Positions 15,329 through 24,188 are shown, counted from the first letter of the stretch. The stretch is DNA of 33,419 bases from Chloroflexota bacterium (GCA_016179845.1 JACPCK010000049.1:1-33419); one strand, 5' to 3'. Notes: generated from the sequence alone by a model not told the origin. A program made the numbers and translations.

Positions 15329-15943
15329 GTGGCCCAGGAGCGGTACGCTCTCATGCTCATGGATATGCAGAACGACTTCTGCCGTCCGGAGGGTGTATTC
15401 CCCCGCCACGGCCTGGACCCCAGCGCCATCTCGCCCATCATCCCTCGCATCCGCAGGGTAATGGGGTCCTGTCGCCGGCGCCGCATTCCCATCATCGCCT
15501 CCCAGTTTACCGTTCTTACCGATCCCCAGGGCCAGGCTATGGGCCTGGGCCACGTCCGCGCCCTCCACCCCTTCCTGGAAAGAGAGGGGTTCCGCGATGG
15601 CTCCTGGGGCCAGCAGGTTATCGATGACCTTCCCAGGCCCCACTACACCTTCCGTAAGTGGGGCTACTCCGCCATGTACCTCACCGAGCTGGAGAAGCTC
15701 CTCCGCTCCCTGAGCGTCACTACCCTGGTCTTCACCGGCATCGCCACCTACGGTGCCGTCGAGGGCACCGCCAGAGACGCCGTGGCGCGCGAGTTAGAGG
15801 TCATCACCCTCTCCGACTGTGTGACCGGGTACAACCTGGCCCTCCACGAGGCCTCCCTGAAGAACCTGGCCAACCTCGGCAGGGTCATGGCCTCGGAGGA
15901 GTTCGTCAGAAGCCTACAGAAAGTGAGCAGGAGGTCCCAGTGA
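15329..15943 (+). CDS. Isochorismatase-like hydrolase lacking the catalytic Cys
   Basis: An isochorismatase/nicotinamidase-fold protein of 204 residues. The Asp of the triad is in LMDMQNDF (D12) and the Lys in TFRKWGYS (K110). The third position, Cys in nicotinamidase-type cysteine hydrolases (consensus TGVATDVCV), reads TGIATYGAV, so Ala143 replaces it. True isochorismatases such as EntB also lack this Cys (they have Gly), so a non-thiol reaction is possible. GTG 15329 has AAGGGGG upstream. The stop overlaps the next gene by 4 bp, and menG follows in the same operon. A reaction on isochorismate or a related acid is a guess from context; it may instead be a pseudo-enzyme. Confidence 0.82.
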   Translation: MAQERYALMLMDMQNDFCRPEGVFPRHGLDPSAISPIIPRIRRVMGSCRRRRIPIIASQFTVLTDPQGQAMGLGHVRALHPFLEREGFRDGSWGQQVIDDLPRPHYTFRKWGYSAMYLTELEKLLRSLSVTTLVFTGIATYGAVEGTARDAVARELEVITLSDCVTGYNLALHEASLKNLANLGRVMASEEFVRSLQKVSRRSQ

Positions 15944-16821
15944 GGCAGACTACCAGGCTTCGCCAGTTGCTCCGCTCCCCAGGCATCGTCGTCGCCCCCG
16001 GTTCCTACGACTGCCTCACGGCCAGGCTGGTCCAGAGAGAGGGCTTCCCCGCCGTGTACATGACCGGCGCTGGCACCTCCCTGGCCCGCCTGGGCTATCC
16101 CGACCTGGCCCTCGCCACCATGACCGAGATGGCCGCCAACGCCGGGGCCATCGCCTCATGTGTCTCCATCCCCCTCATCGCCGACGCCGATACTGGCTAC
16201 GGCGGTGTCCTCAATGTTCAGAGGACCATCCGGGCCTACGAGAGAGCCGGCGTCGCCGCCCTCCACATTGAGGACCAGGAGTTCCCCAAGCGCTGCGGCC
16301 ATCTGGAGGGCAAGCGAGTCATCCCCGTGGGCGATATGGTGCAGAAGGTGCGGGCCGCCGTGGACGCCCGCACCGACGACGATTTCGTCATCATCGTCCG
16401 CACCGACGCCCTGGTCGTCACCGGCTGGGACGACACCATGGCCCGCTGCGAGGCCTACCTCAAGGCGGGGGCCGACGTCCTATTCGTCGAGGCCCTGCGT
16501 ACGCCTGAGGAGGCTGCCCGCCTGGCCCGCACCTTCCATGTACCCCTGATGTACAACTTCGTGGAGTCCGGCAAGTCGCCTGCCCTGTCCGTCCAGGAGC
16601 TGGAGAGGCTGGGCTTCAAGATCGTCATCTTCCCTGTGAGCGCCTTCCTTACCGTCTGCTTTGCCTTCCCCAAGCTCCTCAGGGAGCTGAAGCAGAAGGG
16701 CACCACGGCGGGCCTCATGGCAGAGATGGCCACCCTTCAGGAGGCCTTCGAGGTGGTGGGCCACTCGGAGATGCTGGCCAGGGACGCCCGCTACGCCGCA
16801 CCGCCCCAGCAGGCCCTCTAG
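15940..16821 (+). CDS. Isocitrate lyase/PEP mutase family protein
   Basis: A TIM-barrel lyase of the isocitrate lyase/phosphoenolpyruvate mutase superfamily, 293 residues, the size of 2-methylisocitrate lyase, dimethylmalate lyase or oxaloacetate decarboxylase. Metal-binding DADTGYGG (82-89) and the catalytic loop KRCGH (117-121, with Cys119) are intact, which points to a C-C lyase rather than a phosphonate mutase. GTG 15940 overlaps the previous stop (GTGA) and has AGGAGG 5 nt upstream. The longer open frame from 15658 is an overlap artefact. menG starts 12 bp downstream. The exact substrate is not determined; no prp genes are near. Confidence 0.88.
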   Translation: MRQTTRLRQLLRSPGIVVAPGSYDCLTARLVQREGFPAVYMTGAGTSLARLGYPDLALATMTEMAANAGAIASCVSIPLIADADTGYGGVLNVQRTIRAYERAGVAALHIEDQEFPKRCGHLEGKRVIPVGDMVQKVRAAVDARTDDDFVIIVRTDALVVTGWDDTMARCEAYLKAGADVLFVEALRTPEEAARLARTFHVPLMYNFVESGKSPALSVQELERLGFKIVIFPVSAFLTVCFAFPKLLRELKQKGTTAGLMAEMATLQEAFEVVGHSEMLARDARYAAPPQQAL

Positions 16822-16833
16822 CTGAGTGGTCGC

Positions 16834-17556
16834 ATGACCTCATCCAGCCCCAGCAACAGCAGGGCCAGGGCCGTCCAGGCCATGTTCGGTCGTATCGCCC
16901 TGCGCTACGACCTGTTCAATACGGTGGCCACCTTGGGCCGGGACAGCCTTTGGCGACGACGCGCTGCCCTTCTCGCTGCCCCGGCTCCCATGGGGAACGC
17001 CCTGGACGCCGCCACGGGCACCAGCAAGCTGGCCCAGGAGCTTGCCCGCCGCGCCCGCCAGGTCATCGCCTTCGATTTCTCCGACCGCATGATCGCCCTG
17101 GCCCGCCGCAGGTTCCAGGAAAAGAGCGGCCACGGCTCCGCCTCTGTTCGCCTCATGGTGGCCGACGCCTTGGCCATGCCTTTCCAGGATAGCTCCTTCG
17201 ACTGTGCCACCATCGCCTTCGGACTCCGAAACGTGACGGACCCCGGAGGCTGTCTGCGGGAGTTCCTCCGAGTCCTCAAGCCAGGGGGCCGTCTGGTCGT
17301 CCTGGAAATCTTCCGTCCTTCCAGGGGCCTCAATCGCCTGGTCTACGAGGCCTTCTTCAAGAGGGCCGTGCCCCTCATGGGATGGGCCCTCACTGGCGAC
17401 CGCACGGCCTATCAGTATCTCCCCACCTCTGTGGATGCCTTCCTCTCCCCGGCCCATCTCGCTGCCCTCATGGAGTCCTCAGGCTTCCTCCAGGTGAGCT
17501 ACCGGTCCATGCACCTGGATACCATTAGCCTTCACCTGGGCGTCAAGCCTGGCTAG
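16834..17556 (+). CDS. menG: Demethylmenaquinone methyltransferase MenG/UbiE
   Basis: The last step of menaquinone synthesis: SAM-dependent C-methylation of demethylmenaquinone at the membrane. The protein has 240 residues with MFGRIALRYDLFNTV at the start, SAM-binding DAATGTSKLAQELA, and the family signatures FGLRNVTDPGGCLREFLRVLKPGG and LTGDRTAYQYLPTSV. The second differs slightly from the usual SV-x-F pattern but is recognisable. It starts at ATG 16834, 12 bp after the isocitrate-lyase-family gene. menF, menD, menH, menC and menB follow after a low-GC insertion. Confidence 0.92.
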   Translation: MTSSSPSNSRARAVQAMFGRIALRYDLFNTVATLGRDSLWRRRAALLAAPAPMGNALDAATGTSKLAQELARRARQVIAFDFSDRMIALARRRFQEKSGHGSASVRLMVADALAMPFQDSSFDCATIAFGLRNVTDPGGCLREFLRVLKPGGRLVVLEIFRPSRGLNRLVYEAFFKRAVPLMGWALTGDRTAYQYLPTSVDAFLSPAHLAALMESSGFLQVSYRSMHLDTISLHLGVKPG

Positions 17557-17796
17557 CACCGGTTTCTTGAATAGCCCTGACGGTTCCGTTCCATTGCGGA
17601 GGACAGAGGAGTGACTAGCATGTTTGTTCAGGCGAAGAAGCTGGTTGTGAGATAAGATACGGCTTTATATAACTACATTACATTCTTGCGGAAGTGGCAG
17701 GTTTCGTAATTCTTCTAGAGTTATTTTTATGTATAAGCGTCCTGGTTTCTTTGAAGGACGAGTGGAAATATGGGCAGTAGGCGCTCGACCCGAATA

Positions 17797-18273
17797 TTAC
17801 CGCCGATATTCTGTTGTCGTGTTACTTCCACCAGGCGGAATCACACGCCAATAGACTAAGCATCCCGCGAGTCCTATCAGAATTGCAATCGGTAGAAAGA
17901 GAGTGGGGGTATAGAGCGAAGGAAAAGCTCCTTCGAATAGGCCAGCGACTAACTCTGCGGAGACTCCAAAAGCCAGGGATAGACCAAGCCACCACCAGAA
18001 CCGGCTGCCAGTCTGTCGAAAACGCCAAACCATCAGGCAAAGGAATGCCAACAGGAAAAAACTAGCGGACAGTCCGCCTGCGTAGAAAGTTATCGTTCCC
18101 CAAGGATTAGGGGCAGGCATGACATTAGCCCATCCAGGATTCGGTAGTATGTGCCCATTTTCGAGAGACCCTCCGAAAGGCACGGTAAATATCCAATGGG
18201 CAGCTTCATGGATGAACTCTGCGCCCCAAACTACAATCAGGCCAAGGTATAGAGCTACTACGTTCCATAACAT
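17797..18273 (-). CDS. Membrane protein with HEAAH motif, possible zinc peptidase
   Basis: A 158-residue protein with about four hydrophobic segments (residues 3-20, 62-84, 92-113, 122-142). The first helix ends in FIHEAAHW, an HExxH zinc-binding motif with H22, E23 and H26, as in site-2-type membrane peptidases. The third ligand (usually an Asp in NxxPxxPLDG) is not visible, so activity is uncertain. The gene is clearly less GC-rich than its neighbours and lies on the opposite strand to the men genes, between menG and tetR, which suggests acquisition. No close relative is recognised. The stretch 17557-17796 is AT-rich with nothing identifiable. Confidence 0.6.
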   Translation of the reverse strand: MLWNVVALYLGLIVVWGAEFIHEAAHWIFTVPFGGSLENGHILPNPGWANVMPAPNPWGTITFYAGGLSASFFLLAFLCLMVWRFRQTGSRFWWWLGLSLAFGVSAELVAGLFEGAFPSLYTPTLFLPIAILIGLAGCLVYWRVIPPGGSNTTTEYRR

Positions 18274-18338
18274 GCAGCTAAGTATATCCAGTGCCTTCCT
18301 AGTAAATCAATTGCTAACCACTATAGACCGGAACCCCC

Positions 18339-18385
18339 TTGACTTGTCGAAAGGGTGGAGCCATACTGGTTGTAGACCAACCAGT
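18339..18385 (+). promoter_or_regulatory. tetR promoter with overlapping palindromic operator
   Basis: TTGACT (18339-18344), a 17-bp spacer and CATACT (18362-18367) form a promoter. An inverted repeat ACTGGTTG (18365-18372) and CAACCAGT (18378-18385) with a 5-bp centre overlaps the end of the -10 box and the start site. Further downstream the sequence ACCAACCAGTCGGT overlaps it and gives an ACC-AC--GT-GGT pattern typical of TetR operators. Self-repression of the TetR gene at 18405, and possibly control of the menF operon behind it, is likely. Confidence 0.6.
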
Positions 18386-18404
18386 CGGTTTGTAAAGGCT
18401 AAAC

Positions 18405-19034
18405 GTGGCCACTCCCTCTGGCGTAGAGGCTTCCAATACCCGCGACCGCATTCTGGACGCTGCCGTAGAGGTCATTGCCGAGAGAGGCTACTCCGCTGCA
18501 GGGGTCCAGGAGATCATAGACCGCGCCGGCACCTCCAAGGGTAGCTTCTACTTCCATTTCCCCAGCAAGGAGACTATGACCATGGCCCTCCTGGAGCAGA
18601 TGAGCAACAGGCTTATCAAGAGGGTCCAGGAGGCCGTGCAGGGGGAGCCGACGCCTCTCCACCGGGTTGCCGCCGGAATAGAGTTCCTGTTGGCCACCTT
18701 CTCCCGACACCGGAAGGTTGCCCAGGTCCTCCTGGTCAACCTCATGGGGCACGGCCGGACCATCGACCGGAGGTTCCTGCCTATCAGAGAGAAGCTATCA
18801 GAGCTCATTAAGGGAGAGCTGGACGCTGCGGTGGCCCAGGGCCAGATAGAATGCCAGGACACCTCCCTCGTTGCAGCCGTATGGGTCGGGGCCCTTCACG
18901 AGGTCATCATGCGATGGCTCCTGACCGGCCAGCCTAGCCCGCTCTCCGGGGTCGCTCCGGAGCTTCGGAGCACCCTTCTCCGCAGCGTAGGGGTTGACCC
19001 GGCCATGTTCCAGCCCCTTCAGCGCAGGGCCTAG
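18405..19034 (+). CDS. TetR/AcrR family transcriptional regulator
   Basis: A 209-residue regulator. Residues 12-55 form the TetR DNA-binding domain: TRDRILDAAVEVIAERGYSA, then IIDRAGTSKGSFYFHFPSKE. The remainder is the ligand-binding helical domain (TetR_C), with no recognisable ligand class. The start is GTG 18405, downstream of a promoter with a palindromic operator. menF begins 1 bp after its stop, so the regulator is the first gene of the operon menF-menD-menH. Control of quinone genes in response to a small acyl-CoA or lipid is possible but only inferred from position. Confidence 0.9.
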   Translation: MATPSGVEASNTRDRILDAAVEVIAERGYSAAGVQEIIDRAGTSKGSFYFHFPSKETMTMALLEQMSNRLIKRVQEAVQGEPTPLHRVAAGIEFLLATFSRHRKVAQVLLVNLMGHGRTIDRRFLPIREKLSELIKGELDAAVAQGQIECQDTSLVAAVWVGALHEVIMRWLLTGQPSPLSGVAPELRSTLLRSVGVDPAMFQPLQRRA

Positions 19035-19035
19035 C

Positions 19036-20454
19036 GTGAAACCTACGGCGACCGCTGCATCTGGCCTTCAACTGGATGTCGGGAGGCTCATCGCCCCTAT
19101 CCAGGAGGGCTGGGTGCGGGCCCAGGCCCTTCATCGCCCTGTCCTGGCCAGCGTGTCACTACCTGCTTCTCAGTGCTGGGTACCTGTGGCTGCCTTCGCC
19201 GCAGGCAGGCGCCTCGGTGCCTTTCGCACAATGTGGGCCCGACCCTCTGAGGGTTTTGCCCTGGTGGGCTTGGGCACTGCCCACACCATCTCTGTGCGCA
19301 GCCACCATCCCTTCCAGAGGGCCCGGGAGGAATGCCTATGCCTCTTCGACGGAGCGGTCCTTCAAGGACCGGAAGCAAGGGGCGTCGGCCCGCTCCTCCT
19401 GGGAGGCTTTCGCTTCGACACCGCCGCACCTAGGAGTGCCCTGTGGGCGGCCTTTCCCGATGGCCTTCTGGTCCTCCCCAGGTTCCTCCTTACCTCAAAG
19501 GGCGAGGAGCGGTGGATTACTGCCAACGTCCTGATGGACCCCCAGTCTGAGCCCGGGGCGACCGCCCAGAGAATAGCAGAGGAGGCTCGATCTCTAGGTA
19601 TGCTCACTCTTCCGGAGGGTGAGCCACCGCCAGTTCTCCAGCAGGAGGAGCATCCCCAGCGCCCGGAGTGGTTCCGCTGGGTCGGAGAGGCCCTCCAGGC
19701 TATCGAGGCAGATGAGCTCACCAAGGTGGTGCTGGCCCGGACAATGGGCCTCTCAGCACAGGGAGGGTTCTCGCCGGAAGCCCTCCTTCGCCGCCTCACC
19801 ACCGCCTATCCGAAGTGCTCTATCTTTGCCATTGATACCGGCTCTTCCTGTTTCCTGGGCGCCACGCCGGAGGCTCTGGCATACCTGGAAAAGGGCACCA
19901 TTACCCTCTCCTGCCTGGCCGGCACGGCCCCCCGAGGCACTACCCCGCAGGAGGACGACGCCCTCGGCGCGGCCCTCCTCAGCAGCCCTAAGGAGCTCCG
20001 AGAGCACGCCTACGTCGTAGACGCGGTGCTCGACCGACTCAACGGCTTCAGTCAGGACCTCCGCTGGAACTCCACACCCGAGGTTGTAAGGCTCGCCAAC
20101 ATCCAGCACCTGGCCACCTTCTTCAAAGGGTGCCTGAAGGAGCCGCACCACATACTCCAGATTATAGAGTCGCTGCATCCCACTCCCGCCGTAGGGGGCG
20201 TTCCTACTCAAGGGGCACTGGAGGCCATCCGCCGACTGGAGGGGGACCGCGGCTGGTACGGCGGCCCCGTCGGCTGGCTGGACCAAGCGGGCGATGGCGA
20301 GTTCAACGTGGCCATCCGCTCGGCCCTGGTCACCGACGACAAGGCCACCCTGTTCGCTGGCTCCGGCATCGTCCAGGGCTCCGATGCAGGCCAGGAGTTT
20401 CAGGAGACGCAACTGAAGTTTCGGTCCCTCCTTAGAGTCTTCCAGGAAGGCTGA
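19036..20454 (+). CDS. menF: Isochorismate synthase MenF
   Basis: Converts chorismate to isochorismate, the first step of menaquinone synthesis. Predicted 472 residues with the chorismate-binding domain in the C-terminal half: DELTKVVLARTMGLS, FLGATPEALAYLE, LAGTAPRGTTPQEDD, the LHPTPAVGGVPTQGALE block, GWYGGPVGWLD and GSGIVQGSDAGQEF. I place the start at GTG 19036, 1 bp after the TetR stop; a TTG at 18994 inside tetR would extend it but is unlikely. No strong ribosome binding site is seen, so translational coupling to tetR is likely. Anthranilate synthase is less likely, given the next gene is menD. Confidence 0.93.
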   Translation: MKPTATAASGLQLDVGRLIAPIQEGWVRAQALHRPVLASVSLPASQCWVPVAAFAAGRRLGAFRTMWARPSEGFALVGLGTAHTISVRSHHPFQRAREECLCLFDGAVLQGPEARGVGPLLLGGFRFDTAAPRSALWAAFPDGLLVLPRFLLTSKGEERWITANVLMDPQSEPGATAQRIAEEARSLGMLTLPEGEPPPVLQQEEHPQRPEWFRWVGEALQAIEADELTKVVLARTMGLSAQGGFSPEALLRRLTTAYPKCSIFAIDTGSSCFLGATPEALAYLEKGTITLSCLAGTAPRGTTPQEDDALGAALLSSPKELREHAYVVDAVLDRLNGFSQDLRWNSTPEVVRLANIQHLATFFKGCLKEPHHILQIIESLHPTPAVGGVPTQGALEAIRRLEGDRGWYGGPVGWLDQAGDGEFNVAIRSALVTDDKATLFAGSGIVQGSDAGQEFQETQLKFRSLLRVFQEG

Positions 20455-20456
20455 CC

Positions 20457-22235
20457 TTGGCTTTCGAGAACAGGAACTTCGCGTTCGCAACCGCCTTCGT
20501 CGACGAGTTGGCCCGCTGCGGACTGCGCCACGCATGTATCTGCCCAGGCTCCCGCTCTTCGCCTCTCGCCATCTCCCTGGCCCGCAACGCAGCCGTCAAG
20601 AAGTGGGTGCACCTGGACGAGCGCTCCGCAGCCTACTTCGCCCTCGGCATGGCCAGGGCTCTGCGGGAGCCGGTGGCCCTGGTCTGTACCTCCGGCACCG
20701 CTGCCGCCAACCTCCACCCGGCGGTGGCCGAGGCCCGCAACAGCGGTGTGCCCCTCCTTGTCCTGACGGCGGACAGGCCTCCTGAGCTATGGGACTGGGG
20801 GGCTCTTCAGACCATCGACCAGGTCGGTCTGTACGGCTCCCATGCTAAGTGGTCGGTCAGTATGCCTGTCCCAGAGGCTACCACTCCCCTTATCGCCTTC
20901 GTTCGGGCCACGGCCTGCCGCGCCTTCGCCACCGCCCTGGAGCCCCCTTCCGGGCCCGTCCACGTCAATTTCCCCTTCCGCGAGCCTCTGGAGCCGGTTT
21001 CTGTGCCCTCGGATTTCTCTGACATGGCCGAGGCCGATGCCCCGGAGGAGTGGCGCGGGCGGGCCGACGGGAAGCCCTTTCTCCATGTCGCCATCGCCCA
21101 GGCTGCCCTCAGTAAGGACGATGCACAGCGCCTGACGAGGGAGCTGTCATCCCTGGAGCGGGGAGTCATCGTGTGCGGGCCTCAGATAGACCCCCGGCTG
21201 CCCGAAGCCGTAGCTTTCCTGGCCCGAAGGCTGGGCTACCCCATCCTGGCCGATCCTCTCTCACAGGTGCGCTGTGGCAGCCACGACAGGACCCTGGTCA
21301 TCGACTCTTACGACGCCTTCCTCAGGGATGCGGACCTGGCGGCGTCTTTGGCGCCGGAGGTGGTCCTCCGTTTCGGCGCCTTCCCCGCCCCCCGGCCCCT
21401 GGCCGGATACCTGGCCCGCCATCGCCACGCCCACCAGATACTCATAGGAGACGGCTTCAAAGACCCCATTCACGCCGCCTCCGAGGTAGTCCTCGCAGAC
21501 CCTGTTTCCTTCTGCCAGGACCTTGTGGGGCATCTGTCCGGCGAGCGACGGGGCACATGGGTGCGGCAGTGGCGCCAGGTCGCCGAGGCAGCCGCCTCAG
21601 CCCTCCGCCAGGAGGTCACCGGATTCCAGCCGATGTTTGAGGGAAGGGTTTTCCTCGAGCTCGAATCCCTGCTTCCGGAGGACGCCATCCTCTTCGTGGG
21701 CAACAGCATGCCTGTGCGGGACCTGGAGACCTTCTTCCCCTCCGTGCACAAGCGGGTCCGTTTCCTGGCCAACCGGGGCGCTAACGGCATCGACGGCGTG
21801 GTCTCCTCAGCCCTGGGAGCCGATGCCGCCACCGGCAAGAAGGTGGTGCTTGTTCTGGGCGACATCTCCTTCTACCACGATATGAACGGCCTTCTGGCGG
21901 CCAAGTCTCACTCTCTCGATGCCACCATCATCGTCCTGAACAACAACGGCGGCGGTATCTTCTCCTTCCTGCCCCAGGCCAGCTATCCCGATGTCTTCGA
22001 GCCCTACTTTGGCACACCCCACGGGCTCACCTTCCGCGCCGCTGCCGAGCTCTACGGCCTTGGCTATGCCAAGGCTGAGGACTGGCTCCAGTTCAGAGAG
22101 GCGGTGGCCCAGAGCCTGGCTGGCGCCGGAACCACCATCATCGAGGTCCCCTGCGACAGGGCCCTGAACGTGGACCTCCATCGACGTGTCTGGCACGCGG
22201 TGGCCGCTGCCGCCAAGGCGTGCGGGAGCGGGTAG
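20457..22235 (+). CDS. menD: SEPHCHC synthase MenD
   Basis: A thiamine-diphosphate enzyme (592 residues) that joins isochorismate and 2-oxoglutarate in menaquinone synthesis. Visible are CPGSRSSPLAISLAR at the N-terminus, WVHLDERSAAYFALG with the activating Glu, TSGTAAANLHPAVAEA, and the cofactor domain GDISFYHDMNGLLAAK with LNNNGGGIFSFLPQ. TTG 20457 is the start, with AGGAAGG 6 nt upstream and 2 bp after the menF stop. The next gene, menH, begins 2 bp after its stop; the three genes form a tight operon. Length matches the family. Confidence 0.95.
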   Translation: MAFENRNFAFATAFVDELARCGLRHACICPGSRSSPLAISLARNAAVKKWVHLDERSAAYFALGMARALREPVALVCTSGTAAANLHPAVAEARNSGVPLLVLTADRPPELWDWGALQTIDQVGLYGSHAKWSVSMPVPEATTPLIAFVRATACRAFATALEPPSGPVHVNFPFREPLEPVSVPSDFSDMAEADAPEEWRGRADGKPFLHVAIAQAALSKDDAQRLTRELSSLERGVIVCGPQIDPRLPEAVAFLARRLGYPILADPLSQVRCGSHDRTLVIDSYDAFLRDADLAASLAPEVVLRFGAFPAPRPLAGYLARHRHAHQILIGDGFKDPIHAASEVVLADPVSFCQDLVGHLSGERRGTWVRQWRQVAEAAASALRQEVTGFQPMFEGRVFLELESLLPEDAILFVGNSMPVRDLETFFPSVHKRVRFLANRGANGIDGVVSSALGADAATGKKVVLVLGDISFYHDMNGLLAAKSHSLDATIIVLNNNGGGIFSFLPQASYPDVFEPYFGTPHGLTFRAAAELYGLGYAKAEDWLQFREAVAQSLAGAGTTIIEVPCDRALNVDLHRRVWHAVAAAAKACGSG

Positions 22236-22237
22236 TC

Positions 22238-23101
22238 ATGGCTATCGTCACCGTCAACGGCGTCCGGCTCAACGTGGAGACCAGTGGTGCAGGCCCCCCT
22301 ATCCTCGCCATTCACGGCTTCACGGGCAGCGCCGCCACCTGGGAGCCCTTTGTAGCCTCTGCTCGTCGCAGCTACACCGTTGTGGCTGTGGATATGCTGG
22401 GCCACGGCGCATCCGCAGCGCCTCAAGACCCCGCACGCTATGAGATGAAGCGGTGCATCGAGGACCTGGACTGCCTCCTGGACCTTCTCGGGCTCAGGCG
22501 GGTCCACTGGCTGGGCTACTCTATGGGCGGTCGCATCGCCCTGGCCGCGGCCCTGGCCTTGCCTCATCGGACCGCCTCTCTGATAGTGGAGAGCGGCTCC
22601 CCGGGCCTAGCCACATCGGAAGAGCGCGAAGAGCGGGTCCGCCGCGACCGGGAGCTGGCCGACTGGATTGAAACTGTAGGCATCGAGAGGTTCGTGGAGT
22701 ACTGGGAGAATCTGCCCCTCTTTGCCAGCCACGCCCGCCTTCCAGACGCTACGAGAGAGAGGCTGCGTCGGCAGCGGCTCCAGAATAGCCCCACGGGACT
22801 GGCCAACAGCCTGCGAGGCATAGGCACCGGGGTACAGCCACCCCTTCATGCCCGTCTTCCCTCCCTCTCTGCGCCTGCCCTTTTCATCGCCGGAGAGGAG
22901 GACCAACGGTTCGCCGCCATCGGCCGTGCCATGCACCGGGTTGTCCCTCAAAGCCGCCTCTATGCCATTCCCGGGGCGGGCCACACCCCCCATCTGGAGC
23001 AGTCCGAGGAGTTCAATAGAGCCGTCCTGGAGTTTCTCTCCGGACTCCCCTCACAGGGGGTCCGCGCCGCTAGCTCGGCCACGAGCCGGCCAGCCCCCTG
23101 A
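22238..23101 (+). CDS. menH: SHCHC synthase MenH (alpha/beta hydrolase)
   Basis: Removes pyruvate from SEPHCHC to give SHCHC. A 287-residue alpha/beta hydrolase with the nucleophile elbow GYSMGGR (Ser95), the oxyanion segment IHGFTGSAATW, an acid region GEEDQRF and a C-terminal GAGHTPHLEQ His. The start at ATG 22238, 2 bp after the menD stop, has GGGAGCGGG upstream; a GTG at 22220 overlaps menD. The order menF-menD-menH supports the call over a generic esterase. The 3' end overlaps menC of the opposite strand by 32 bp, and the last 15 residues are low-complexity. Confidence 0.87.
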   Translation: MAIVTVNGVRLNVETSGAGPPILAIHGFTGSAATWEPFVASARRSYTVVAVDMLGHGASAAPQDPARYEMKRCIEDLDCLLDLLGLRRVHWLGYSMGGRIALAAALALPHRTASLIVESGSPGLATSEEREERVRRDRELADWIETVGIERFVEYWENLPLFASHARLPDATRERLRRQRLQNSPTGLANSLRGIGTGVQPPLHARLPSLSAPALFIAGEEDQRFAAIGRAMHRVVPQSRLYAIPGAGHTPHLEQSEEFNRAVLEFLSGLPSQGVRAASSATSRPAP

Positions 23102-24188
23102 CGGCGATGCTGTACCGGTCCAGCGCTCCGCCCTCTGCCGCCACTTGCAGCCCTGGCGCCCTGAGTATCGTTACAAGGGCCCCAATTGGGCGGAGCCCCG
23201 AAGCCAGATCGTGCGTGAGCAGGAGACCTGTGGCCAGGCCGTGGGCGAACAGGTGGACGGGCACCGCCGCGGCCAGGTGGGCGCTCGCCGCCACCCCCAC
23301 GCCAGACTCCAGGGAGGAGGTCACCACCACCGCCTTGCCTGCCTTAGCTCCCATCCTGATCACCTCCATGCAGGAGTGGAGCCCTCCCAGACGCCCCGCC
23401 TTGACTACCAGCACGTCGGCTGCATCCATCGCCAGAAGACGGCTGGCGTCCTCCGCAGAGCCTATGGCTTCGTCCGCAGCTATTGGGACAGACGTGGCTC
23501 GCCTCACCTCCCGCAGCCCCTCCATGTCCCCTGCTGACACCGGCTGCTCCACGTACTCCAGCCCGTACGTCGCCAGACGCCTGACGGCTTCGATGGCCTG
23601 CGCTACCCTCCACCCGCCGTTCGCATCCACCCGTATCCTCACCCCAGTGCCTACAGCGCCCCGGACCGCCGCAACCAGCGCCTCGTCCTCTGCTATGGCT
23701 CCTGTGGCTACCTTCAGCTTGAGGGTGCCGAACCCCATAGATACAGCTTCCCTGGCCTCCTGCACAGCCTCGGCAGCCTTTCCCGAAGCGATCAGAAAGT
23801 TTACCTCCACCGGCCCCGGAGAGCCACCTAGCAGCTCGACCACAGGGCGGCCCGTAGCCTTCCCCTTGAGGTCCAGCAGGGCGGTCTCTACCCCGAAGCG
23901 GACCCAGGGCGCTGCACGGAGGGCCTTCACTCTCTGCGCCACGTCAACGGAGGGCACGTCTGTTCCAAGAAGCTCCGGCGCCAGGCCGGCGACAACTGAG
24001 GCCGTGTTTTCCACGTCCCTTTCGCTCCCTGGCACGGGAGGGGAGGCCTCTCCTATGCCCGCAAGCCCGCCGTCGGTGTATAGGAACACCAGCAGGCCGT
24101 ACCGCACCGTAGCCAGCGTGTTCGAGGTAACATACGGCCTGCGGAACGGGACCGCGAACCCCCGCCAGGCGACCCCTACGATTCTCAT
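23070..24188 (-). CDS. menC: o-Succinylbenzoate synthase MenC (enolase superfamily)
   Basis: Dehydrates SHCHC to o-succinylbenzoate in menaquinone synthesis. A 372-residue enolase-superfamily protein with LKLKV (the KxK catalytic lysine), VDANG, VEQP and AADE metal ligands, and VVKAGRLGG with the second lysine. Other members of the superfamily (dipeptide epimerase, muconate cycloisomerase) share these motifs, so the men context decides. I take ATG 24188 as the start: GGGGGAAC lies about 9 nt upstream, while the ORF's longer version to 24233 overlaps the CoA-transferase. It lies on the opposite strand to the other men genes and its start is 27 bp from that of the divergent CoA-transferase. Confidence 0.85.
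   Translation of the reverse strand: MRIVGVAWRGFAVPFRRPYVTSNTLATVRYGLLVFLYTDGGLAGIGEASPPVPGSERDVENTASVVAGLAPELLGTDVPSVDVAQRVKALRAAPWVRFGVETALLDLKGKATGRPVVELLGGSPGPVEVNFLIASGKAAEAVQEAREAVSMGFGTLKLKVATGAIAEDEALVAAVRGAVGTGVRIRVDANGGWRVAQAIEAVRRLATYGLEYVEQPVSAGDMEGLREVRRATSVPIAADEAIGSAEDASRLLAMDAADVLVVKAGRLGGLHSCMEVIRMGAKAGKAVVVTSSLESGVGVAASAHLAAAVPVHLFAHGLATGLLLTHDLASGLRPIGALVTILRAPGLQVAAEGGALDRYSIAVRGLAGSWPS

Noticed and set aside
15658-15939. N-terminal extension of the isocitrate-lyase-family protein
   Set aside because: It lies fully inside the isochorismatase-like gene in another frame; GTG 15940 has AGGAGG and a 4-bp overlap.
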